64,000 nt of DNA from Gari tellinella. Taxonomy: Eukaryota > Mollusca > Bivalvia > Cardiida > Psammobiidae. The stretch's first letter is position 1; every line of letters starts with the position of its first letter. Made by a program: the position numbers and the translations under genes. This document shows positions 44,701 through 56,700 of the stretch, in pieces. The notes beneath the pieces are model-generated. The model saw nothing but the letters and a program-made list of their open reading frames with translations. It did not search any database and had not been told where the DNA came from. Location: positions 4,588,001 to 4,652,000 of the forward strand of contig OV277867.1 in the NCBI GenBank assembly GCA_922989275.2, in the 5' to 3' direction.

Positions 44701-47700
44701 ACCTTATGAGATCACTGTTTCAGCTACAAACAGTGTTGACCTAGATCATAGGGCTTCTATCAGGGTATGCACCTTTTGAATTTTTCATTGATGTTTGTTG
44801 TCATATGGAAAATAATATAGCAGATTGGTTCAAAATGTTAATACTAGAAGAACCCAAAAGGATTATAGTTACCTACAAGAGATACTTAGGATTGAAAAGG
44901 TTAAATTTAAACATCCAATATTCAATAGAAATTTTATTATACAAGCAATGTCCGGAGAAAACTAGCTGTTGAATAACAGTCTCTTTCACTGTCAGCAATT
45001 TTTTCTGAAAACTTGCATCGGGGCTTCAGATAAGAGGGAGTTAATTGCAGGAATCCAACATTTTCTCACTTATTTTAACACAAAATCCTATGGTGTTACT
45101 ACTCATTAGAATCGTCTCTTCGAGACGATTCTAATGAGTAGTGACACCATAGGGTTAAAAGCAAAAATAAAGATTTTAGTTTTTGAAATACTCTCCTTAT
45201 TGGGAGCCTAGTTGCATCTAAACCTTAGCAAACGCCAACACCTTAACTATCACACTAACACCGCTATACTTCAAATAGATCAGCTAAACAGGGCCTCAGA
45301 CATACAAGCAGCGCTTTCTCCATTACATTTGACCTGTACTAACCCTTTGAACCCTAATCCCGCTTATAGGCGTCCTTTTTTCAAACAGTGTACATGTGAA
45401 TAGTACACTTGTCCTGAGCAAACAGTGAAGACCCAGATCAGAGGGCTCCAAAAAGGAGCCCTCTGATCAGGGTCTTCACTGTTTGTCATAATGCAAAAAA
45501 TGGACAAAAACAATCCTTAAAAGCCAGAAATGGACTAGACTAAAATGGAAACTGGAATTGTCCATTTTAAGTTTCAGGGAGGAAAGAGTTAAGCTGGCAC
45601 TTATCATACACACTACATCTATATCTTTCTTCAGTGATTGTTTAACTCATTACTCCATAAATATACATTTTTACAACTTTAAATGATTCTTCCACTGATT
45701 AAAGGGGTAGTGCATTATACACTTAAAAATAATATGTATGATGAGAAAATGACTACATGTATTACCCAAGCAGATGGAACAGTGGTAAATACGCTATTCC
45801 TACCCATTTACGCTTTAATCTATGCGTAAGAAACGCATAGTGAACGGTTAACGAACGGTTAACGCCTAACTATTTTAACGCGTTAATAAACGATTATACC
45901 AATGCAGTCTCGGCTAAGGGGTACATCGGCTTAGTGATGACCCTTTTACCAGGGCTCTTTTAAACGCGTAAAGAAACGGCTAGGAAACGCGTTTAACGAC
46001 ACGATAATAAACGCGTAAGAAACGCGTAAAGTGGGTAGGAATAGCGTATTTTCCACTGTAAGATACATGCTATGGTGTTACGGGTTGAAACAAGTTTGAC
46101 TGTACAATGCAATATTTTATTACATTCAAGGCATCTGTCACTTAACCCACTACTCCCTAGCATGTTTCTAGTTTTGAAGACAGGTGTCCACTTAAAGCAG
46201 GTTGAAAGTAAAGCAGAATATGCCTTATGCACGTTCTGCTTTACTTTCAGTCTGCTATTTGTTACCATTTGCTAGGATATAGAAAACGTCTTTTGGTACA
46301 TATTCATGACTGTATAAATTGGATCTATTTTCTTCCTAGGAGGAATAAATATGGAGTAAAGGGATTAAAGGGATAAATGCAAAATCAGTTTGGAGTTGAA
46401 AATTTAGGGAACCTAGAGGATAAACTGTATATTCGCTGCGTTATAATAACAGATAAAAGTTGTGATGATTAAATCAAATTTGTTTTCAACAGCAAACAAT
46501 TAGACAACATTCAACCCTTTACTACATAGCCAGATGTTCAAAACACCTATTTCTAGATAAAGGGAAACAGCAAGCACCTGTACAGGGCCCCAGATAACAA
46601 TGAGTAAACTGAACAAATCCAACATTTTCTCACCCATTTTAGCACTTAATCCTATGGTGTTACTACTCATTAGAATCGTCTCTTTGAGACGATTCTAATG
46701 AGTAGTGACACCATAGGGTTTAATGCAGAAATAAAGATTATAGTTTCTGAAATAAGCCCCTTATCTGGAGCCCTGCCTGTATAAGGTTTTGCAAAGGAAA
46801 GAGTTGCAATAAGCAACAGCCTTTATCACAAAGAAAATAATGTTTGTTTAACCCTTAGCACACTACTACAGTGGAGAATCTGTTATTCTTTCCCAATAAA
46901 CGCGTTTACGCTAAAACTATTATTTGCAGTGCAAACAGTTTGGAGCCAGATCAGACGCCGGGTTACCCGGCGTCTGATCAGGCTCCAAACTGTTTGCCAC
47001 CAAGATAAATATGAATTATCAGAATTGTCAAAAAGTTGTACTTTTCTACGTTTTAGTGTTTTGCGTTTGCGTTAACGGGAAAGAATAACGTTTTCTCCAC
47101 TGTAGCAGTAAAAACGTGATTACCACTGCAAAAAATTTGGATCGCGATCAGATGCAGCATAATGCGACATATCAGAATCCACAATGTTTAACACTTTATT
47201 TTTAAAAGAAAGTTTAGAAAATTCTGATTTTTAAACGTTAGCAGAAGACAATAATTGCAGATAACAGTTCTTACTTAGCGTTCGAAGCAATAAAAATCCA
47301 CCAGCCACCAATCATGCCTCTTCACTGAATGGCAACTTAGCACAAGTTCAATTGTAAACAGGGATCCAGATAAGAGGAAGTTACAAAACTGAACAAAACC
47401 AATATTTTCTGGCTCATGTCAGCACCAAGCCCTACATTGTTACTACTCATTAAAGTACATGTAGTCTCAAAGAGACAATTCTAACAAGTAGTGACACCAC
47501 AGAGTTTCATGCAAAAATAAAGATTTCTTTTTTTAATTCTCACCTTATCTGGAGTCCCTTGTAAATGAATTTCAATGTTGATTTGTAATGAATGATGGGA
47601 ACAATGAATCTATCATCAAAGCAACAAGCACTGGGAACAAGCAACAACAATACAATTATCATGCAAGACGAACACTAACCAACAGCCTCAGCCAATGACC

Positions 47701-50700
47701 ATAGCGAGGGCTTGGTGCAAAACTATTGTAACTCCCTCACAATTGTGAGGGAGTTACAATAGTTTTGCACCAATCCCTCAAATTATAACATCATGCACTA
47801 AACAACCCACCAACTTTACTGTGCTACAAGTGAACCAGTTACACAGCCTCTTTGGGAGAAGAAAGTAACGAACCTTATTTTGATCACTTTCATTTATCAA
47901 ATGTTTAGCTTCAGCCTCAGAATGGTCATAATTGGGGGGGATAATCCAAGTTTTCACTTCATCTTTATCCATGCGTCCATCCCCATTAGCATCCCGATAC
48001 GTTGAAAACTGATTGCGTTCATTTTTAACCCATTCTGGTTCTTCTTCTTCCTTATTGGGCCACATATCACCTAGAAGGCAGTCAGAAAAACATGTATATA
48101 GAGTTATAAGCTGTTAAACCAGGACTGGAACTCACCAACACACTGCTAGTAGGCTTGGGAACCGTACAATAATCTCTTACCCATGGCCTCACAGGGTCCA
48201 CATAACAGAGAGTAAATATTTTGGACTAATTTTGGCACCAAAGCTTATGGTGTAACTACTCATTAAAATTGTCTGGTAGAGACGATTCTAATTTGTAGTA
48301 ACATCACAGGATTTAATGCAGAAATGCAGATTTTAGTTTTTGAAATGATTCAACTCACAAAAGGTAAATCTCAACCCCTTTTTATCTCTTAGATTGGACT
48401 TTCAGCATCAGCAATAATTAAGGGCTAAAGATATATGCAGATTTCAAAAGTTTCAACCCTTATACCTCCATCAAACCCTATTCTGTGACTACTCATTAGA
48501 ATCATTCCTATGTGGTGATTCTATTGACACACCATATGGTTTGGTGGAGGCATAAAAGAAAACAGACTGGATATAAATGGTTTACACTCTTACAGTGGAG
48601 AATCTGTTATTCTTTCACGTTTAAACGCAAACGTACGCAAACGCAAAGCACTAAAACGTAGAAAAGTACAACTTTTGGACAATTCTGATAATTCATGTTT
48701 ATCTTGGTGGCAAACAGTTTGGAGCCTGATCAGACGCCGGGTTACCCAGCGTCTGATCTGGCTCCAAACTGTTTGCACTGCAAATAATAGTTTTAGCGTA
48801 AACGCGTTTATTGGGAAAAAATAACACATTCTCCACTGTATCTGGAGCCCTGATGATAATCTCTACCCTTTTGGTTTGGCTTCCAGCTTCTTCCAGAGTG
48901 GTAGAAGCTGGGAGCCAAACCAGAGTTTCAGAGATTTTTTTTATCAAAGAGAGGCTAGGAGTTGAACCAAAGAATAAAAGTGAAACCTATGAGTTCAGAG
49001 ATCATTACCAAGTTATAACCTGCACACTGTGATTGGTGATTTCAAGACCAGGTATGCATAAATTTTGTCAATGTGCAAGAGATACAAATATGCCAGATGT
49101 CCTTTCCTATTTCACACAAAACTTTCCACCTGTGTTTAGCCATTTTTTTTCTACAACGTTGTTCAGCTAATTCTCTGGAAACCACACCCTTCAAGACAAA
49201 TATATAGGTTAAGAGGGTAACCCTATATTAGCGGAGGACTTATGGATGTATCTCTCACACATGACACAACATGTGTGCATAACCCCGAACCTTGTCAGTA
49301 TCAGAAGTTTTGACCAGATGTTGCGCTTCAGACTCGCTGCTGTCGTAATCGTCAGGAATTATCCAGTGTTTAACTTCCTCTTTGTCCAACTTGCCATCCC
49401 TGTTACGATCACGGAAACTGTGAAATTGCTCAGTTTCCGATGCCTTCCAGTCAATCATGTTATCACCGTCGTCATCATCATCATCATCGTCCTCACCATC
49501 CTCCAGATCAGCTATGTTTTAAGATTATCATTGACATTATGAAATCACTTTTGAATCCTAGTCATACATATATGCACCTTTTGCAAACAGTGTACCTTTG
49601 CAGGGTAGACATACTATTTGCAAACAGTGAAAACCCAGATGATATCAGAGGGCTCCTAAAGCTGATCAGGGTCTACACTGTTTGTAATATTGCAATAGTG
49701 ACAGAAAACAATCCCAAATAGTAAGAAACGGACCAGACTAAATTGGAAACTGGAAGAATTTAATCAAAGGGAAATGCATGAAAATATTATATTAGGCATT
49801 TTACTGCTTAATCCTACCACTGTTAGACTACATGGACATTTACAAACAGTATGGATCAGTAGCGCGTTCAAGTACCGTATCGATGCAATCGATTGCAACA
49901 GAAAACGGTAACAATTTACCTTTAACGACCGTTAGGCTGTTACTGATTGCGAACGACACTAACGGCCTCAGAGGTAGTTCGCCTTCGCCAACAAGGAAAA
50001 CAAAATGGCTACCAAATGAATTTAATAAAACCAGCGAACAGTCCCGACTTAATTTCTCATCAATAAACCAACATTTTCCGATACTTAATGTATCAAACAA
50101 AGCAGCTTACATCTGAGCAGATAAATCTTATTTTTATATGCGGTAAAATTGATGCATTTCAGTTGATTAGTGCACTTTTGCTTGTGTTATTTAGATTCGC
50201 ACATTAATCGTTCGTACCCTTGAATAGTTAATAAACATTGGGGCGCAATGAGTTATTATTGAAGAGTATCGGTGAAAGTTAGATGTCATACTATATGGGT
50301 TGTTTGCATCGGTTAACGTTACTGTTCGCTGATACGGTACTTGAACGCCCTACTGATTATGAGAAATGTGATGTCTGATCAGGTTCAAAACTATACCAAT
50401 GTCTTTGGTCATATAGGGCAGGGATTTCCCCAGGATTTGCTGAAGGCATGTTGAATTTGGGGCATAGGGGGATGGTGCGGGAGGGCTCCCCCTCCCGCGC
50501 TGCGGCGATTTTTTTTTGCCCTTTAAACAATGAAATAGTGCATTTTTAGCAATACATATATGTAGTGTATAGTATAGTGTGTTTATATGGAAATGGCTGA
50601 AATAAGTATTATTCTGTTAATCTGTTTGCAAGAACCAGTTTGTGTAGGATTTTTGTTTTCAAGTTCAGCACCAATATTTAAGTTACACTTCGATCATAAC

Positions 50701-53700
50701 TAAAGTTTACAATTACACCTGCTGATCTCCCAGTTTAGTCGCCGACTGCAGCTTGCATTAACTAGTATTCCATTATTTTGCAACAAAGTATTACATTGTA
50801 AAGCCTTACTGGTTGTAAAAGCACAAAAATGATAAACAGCTGAAACACATTAATTCACTTATTTTATACATAAACTATACAAAAAAAATATCCTGAAACT
50901 ATGAATGCCTGGACCTATGGAAAAAGTGTAGACCCAGTCTGATCTCCTGGGTGAGTCCTCTGATCAGTGTCAGTGCCATTTACAAGATTGTAAAAATGGA
51001 AAAATTGGAAAAATTACTTTTGACAGAAACCGCAAACAACATGTAGTCTTTTGACCAAAATGGAAAGGTCTCTTTAATCAGTATTTGAAAGTTTAAAGCA
51101 TGTGAAATGTACACACCTTTTCATTTTTCTCTGCCATACACACTACACTACTGTCACACTCAATCAGATAATACACACACATACTAGAAATGCTCACTTT
51201 TTTTTCCTTCAAATAAATAAATTCTGAAACAGGAACGCAGAAACAAGTAGATTGGGCATGTGCTGCAAACAGTAGATCCAGAACAGGAAGCCCCTGCTCA
51301 GGGTAGAACTGGTTGTCTTATGGAAAAACATTCATAAGTCTCTGACTCTCATAAACTTAATCAAAGAATTTATTTGAAAAAGTTTAACATTAACTTGCCA
51401 CACACAGTCAAACACCTACCCTTACTTAGAATTAAGTACAGTGCATGTATAATATGATTTGAATGTATAATGTTTTAACTCTTATTCCTCATAGTCATTA
51501 GAGATAAGTTTTTATGCCTTTACTATTCCCTTGAAGTTAAAGTAAATATTTTTTTATTCTATCGAAGACAGATCTAGATCTAGATACACTGCATCCCGAC
51601 AGGCTGATGTCTAATGGAGGATTCATTTTACTTTAAGCCTGCTTTAAACAACCATCCATCATAAAAACAGAAAACAAATCTTAATTTTGAAAACAATTAA
51701 TAAGACTGTATGACCACGAGATAAATCCAGGTCTACTAAAATATTTGTTGTCACGATTTTCTTTTTCAATATTTCATCACCAAGTATTCAATTTCTATAT
51801 ATACCAAAAATGCCAGAATGCAGATTCCTTGTTTCCCGCGTGTAATGTTTTGCCTTTGTTCTTAAAAAAAACTTATTTCCCGAAACTCCCACGAAAAACG
51901 TCTTCCGCGTCGCTAGCCATTTCATACGAATAAGTGCTAATTTTAACCATCGTAATTTATGTTAATTTCACTAGTATCAAAACAGTCTTTCTAAATGGAA
52001 GTATATAACGTCTAATCTAATTGGATGTTTTTAAAATGACGCTGGGAATTACCTTTTTGATAACCAATGAAACCAGTAAAGACATGTGTCAAAAGTTCAA
52101 AGTATGCCGCGCAATTGGATTTCATTTCGGAAGTTTGGAATACTGTTTGTGTCTGTTACGTGATTATTAATACGGAGTTGTCGAGGAAATCAATTCTTAA
52201 AGGTAATTAATGTTCGTTTGTTCAATATTTTCGGAGAATTAGGCCCCGTATCGAGTGTATTTTTTCGAGGCGACAAGCGATTTCGCCGCTGTTACTCTCG
52301 TCTCAATAAACGCGGCGAATTTTCAATTTTCAGTCCGCAAAATGGTAAATCATCTTCTTAATGTTTAGATTCGGGAAAAAAATGTCTGAGATTCCGGTTT
52401 CGGCTAGTTTGTTTTTTTTTCAGCGTAATTCGTAGCTTGTTTTCCGAAAACCATGTTCCAGAAAATCATGTTCCAGTACTCGCCATTGCTAACGGTTTTA
52501 GAAACGTCAAAAAGTTGATCTCGGTCAAATAGAAATAATCCAAGACCCTGTCAATCACCGTTTAGATAGGGAAATTCGGCTTGTGATTGGTTGATGATGC
52601 TATGCTCACGCCCGACACGCGTGACGGCGTTTGACATATGAAACAATTTACTCGAGTACACAACACAGAGCCGTGATTAAGGCTAGTCGCTTTACAGATT
52701 TAGGCATGTCGGCAAGATCAAAGCATGTCGCGAAGAGACCGTCTGGAAGGAAGACATGTCGCCCGCGACAGGCGAAAACGGCCTGGGGAAATCCCTGTAG
52801 GGCTTTAGGTTTAATTCTTTAACCCTTTCCCTCATAGAAGCGCCTTTTAGCACATTTAATTTATTCCTCCACCAAAGAAAATAGTTCCAATTTAAACAGT
52901 CATGGAAATGAAACATTAAAAAAAATTCTATATCCTAGCAGATGATAGCTTAAAACAGGCTGAAAGTAAAGCAGAATGCGCCTTAAGGCGCATTCTGCTT
53001 TACTTTCAACCAGTTTTAAGAGGTCACCTGTCTTCAAAACTAGAAAAAGGTATGGGGTAAAGGGCTAAAACAAGTAGTAGAGTATAGCTGTTTCAACATA
53101 TTTGTCCCCTACTGATTAGTGGTCAGCCATGACACGACTTTCACAGAAACTTTAACCAGATGTTTTGGATGAAGTGTCTTTTCCGTGTTTCAAATTCTTA
53201 CCTATATACTCCTCTAAGCTAATGAAACCATCCTTATTTTTGTCAATATCTTCTATGGTTTCCTGAAAAAGCAAAATCAGAACTAAGAATAAGAGTGACC
53301 ATTATTTTTCCAACATCATTTTTCCACAATGTCTCAACAAAACCCAATGATGCAACAACTCGTTAGAATCATCTCGCTGGTTTGATTTGATTTGATTTTA
53401 CGTCGCTTTTCTACAGTATTTCAGTCATATCGCGACGTCCAACTTATTATATGTGGAGGAAGACCCCAGAAGTCCTTTATGCACTGTTTCAGGCACAAAT
53501 CGGCAACTGGGTAGTATCACCGACCTTCCGCAAGCCAGCTGGAAAGCTTCCCCACATGAAAAATCCAAACTACTCTACTGGAATTCAAACTCATAGGGAA
53601 GAGGAGCTTAGTGATGTAAGTCACAGTGATTATACCACTAGGCCATGGACGCCCCCTCGTTTCGCTGAGACGATTCTATTGAGTAGTTACATCTTATGGT

Positions 53701-56700
53701 TTGGTTTTGGTTAAGACAGAAGAATGTTAGTATTTGAAATACTTTCCCTATCTTGTCTTGTCCTTATCTGGAGCTCTGTTATAAATAGGACATATGCAAA
53801 CAATCATAAATGGAAGACAGGCAAACAATACCCAGGGCTCCAGATAAGGGGTAGTTTTCTGAACAAATTCAACATTTTCTCACTCATTTCAGCACCAAAC
53901 CTTATGGTGTTACTACTACTCATTAGAATCGTCTCGAAGAGACGATTCTGATGAGTAGTGACACCATAAGGTTTAATGCAGAAATAAAGATTTTAGATTT
54001 TGAAAAACTACTCTTATCTGGAGCCCTGAATACCATAGAAGTATATATGCAAACAGTGAAGACCAAGATCAGATGGCTTCTCCACATCTTGGTTAAGGTT
54101 TGCACTGTCTGCTACACCAATAAGAACCAATGAGTATTTTTTTTTTCAATTACCCCTTTAAAGAATGCTTTTTTGTGATTACCCCTTTATAGAAGATAAT
54201 AAATGTATGATCCAATAAACAGACTTGGCGATTTCCAATATAGTGATGAATGGGATCAAGATATACGCTAAACAAACACTATAACCCTTTACCCCATAGC
54301 CAGTTTCTAGAACTGAAGATAGGTGACTACTTAAAACAGGTTGAAAGTAAAGCAGAATGGGCCTTAGGGCACATTTTGCTTTACTTTCAGCCTGCTTTAA
54401 GTAGTCATGTGTTAGAACATAGAAAATATTCCATATAATATGTATTCATGACTGATTAAATTGGAACTATTTTCTTCAGGGGAGGAATAAATTGATTGCG
54501 CTAATAGGCACGCCTATTGGGTAAAGGGATAATGTGACTGCTAATCAGACTTGTCATTGCAAGACATCACAATGAATGTTACTCTCAGAACATTACATCT
54601 ATGTTCATACTTACTAAAACAACAATATCTTTCATATGGTCATGCTCTTCTGGGTGTAAAAATGCTGTAAATTCTTTCTTTGAGAGTTTTCCATCTTTAT
54701 CTTCATCTGCAGCTTTAAACTTCCTCTCGTCTCTCTTGACCATGTCAGAATAATCCTCCTCCTCTTCAGGGTCTACAGCGACAACATGGACATTACAGTG
54801 GAGAATCTGTTATTCTTTCCCAATAAACGCGTTTACGCTAAAATTATTATTTGCAGTGCAAACAGTTTTGAGCCAGATCAGACGCCGGGTAACCAGGCGT
54901 CTGATCAGGCTCCAAACTGTTTGCCACCAAGATAAACAAGAACTATCAGAATTGTCCAAAAGTTGTTCTTTTCTACGTTTTAGTGCTTTGCGTTTGCGTA
55001 CGTTTGCGTTTAAACGGGAAAGAATAACAGATTCTCCACTGTATATAGCAATGCCTGCCAATCAAGTAAGCCAAGCAAAGTGCAGTCGATTTGTATTAAC
55101 CCTTAGCCCGCCAAATAAATTGTCGTCTGCTATATTTCTCGTCTGCTTCAAGTTTCAAAGTGCTTCAAAGTTGCTCAAAATTGCTGAAAATGTTGTCCGA
55201 GTGTCAAACAGCTTGGATCCAGATGAGACGCCGAGTTACTCGGCGTCTCATCCGGATCCAAGCTGTTTGCATATGGAGCTATAGTCGTGAGTGGCAGGCT
55301 GAGGGTTAACCCTTTACCCAATAACCTGTTTATAACATTAAATGCAGTAACAGGTGATAATTTAAAGCAGGTTGAAAGTAAAGCAGAATGTGCCTAAAGG
55401 CACATGTGTATGCTTTGCATGCTTGGTGATGTTTTTGTCTGCAACAATCATCATCAGACTGTTATTGTTCTCAAAAAAGAAAAGCTTTAAAGCGACTCGC
55501 AACCAGATGGTGCATTTGCAAAAATGAAAGAAAATACTCAAATATAACCAAAAGCGTAGCATTATCGTACATCTGGCATTGGAAAAATATGACCAGTCTA
55601 AAAACACCCTCTATAAAAGTCTTCAAATCTTCGTTTTTTAGATATTTTCCATCGTTTTATCTAAAGTGTAGAAAGACGCTATAGAAATCGATCACGGGCT
55701 CAGACATGATAAACCCGAGCCGAATTATGTAGTTGTATGTACTTTCCATCGCTACACACTGAAATATGTTAAATCAATCCGAGAAATATGAATGGTTCCG
55801 TGGCCCAGTGGTCTAAGCCGTTCCCTTATTTTGCCTACTGTCCGCCCATGCCGGGTCCCGGGTTCGAATCCCATCAGAGCTTAATTTTTTTTATTGAAAT
55901 ACATTTTTTAAACAGAATTTCTTATCCTAAACTTATTCTTACCCGTTTATGCAAGCGTTTGACACATATTTACAAATTACTATTTTTAATGCTAAATCTG
56001 GTTGCGAGTCTCTTTAAGTGGTCACCTATCTTCAAAACTAGTAACAGGCTATGGGGTGATAGATCATTATAGGTTTGTATGTTATATTATACATTGTAAT
56101 AACGTATAGGTTAGACCATGGTTAAGCGCAAATAAAGGATATATGTTGTATATTTGCGCGCAACCAAGGTCTAACCTATTTAGCACTGGCTTGGGCTCGA
56201 GGAAAATAAGAAGACCCTTCGTTTCTGTTTTTTGTTTTTAGACGAAAAATCCCTTTTATTTGATATATTTTACTAAAATTGAAAGGTTATTTCAATGTGA
56301 CGTTTGAGACATTAAGCATGCTTTAACACTAACATAAATAACGCTTATTGAAGCTCTATATGTCAGCACAAATCATTAGTAAATTTCTTTAAAGACTAGG
56401 TCTCACTGTACATAATATAACGTTATCAAGCGTGTGCAGTTCACCTCTGACCTCAGCTGTTTTTTATAGACAATCTAGACATGCATATCCCAGTTTTTAC
56501 ATCTACAGCTGAAACAATCCATATATATCAAGGTCCCGAGGGACGGGGTAGATCTAGTTCTATTATTGTTACTGTAAAATTTCAGTATTGCTTCAGTTTA
56601 AATCCATGATCTGGTGTTTATTCCGATTGTAAATCGTTAAGCCTACAATGCAGGCAAAAGGTTTTCGCGATGGCTTGTTCGGAGTATTGCTAGGATTGTA

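Larger units (their letters stand above)
55306..56066 (-). mobile_element. Family A element split by an insertion
   Basis: Left TTAACCCTTTACCCAATAACC and first hairpin arm; right end CTATGGGGTGATAG at 56050-56063. Confidence 0.75.

Noticed and set aside
49291..49511. Exon 7a as a pseudo-exon
   Set aside because: Intact acceptor and donor, open frame, canonical EF loop and the correct phase argue that it is functional.
49832..50116. 94-codon frame as a gene
   Set aside because: Lies inside a 499-bp inverted-repeat element, overlaps an equally long antisense frame, and shows no recognisable domain or splice context.
55795..55881. Functional tRNA gene
   Set aside because: D- and T-arms are good but the acceptor stem does not pair and no clear anticodon arm is found. 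Treated as a SINE-type head.
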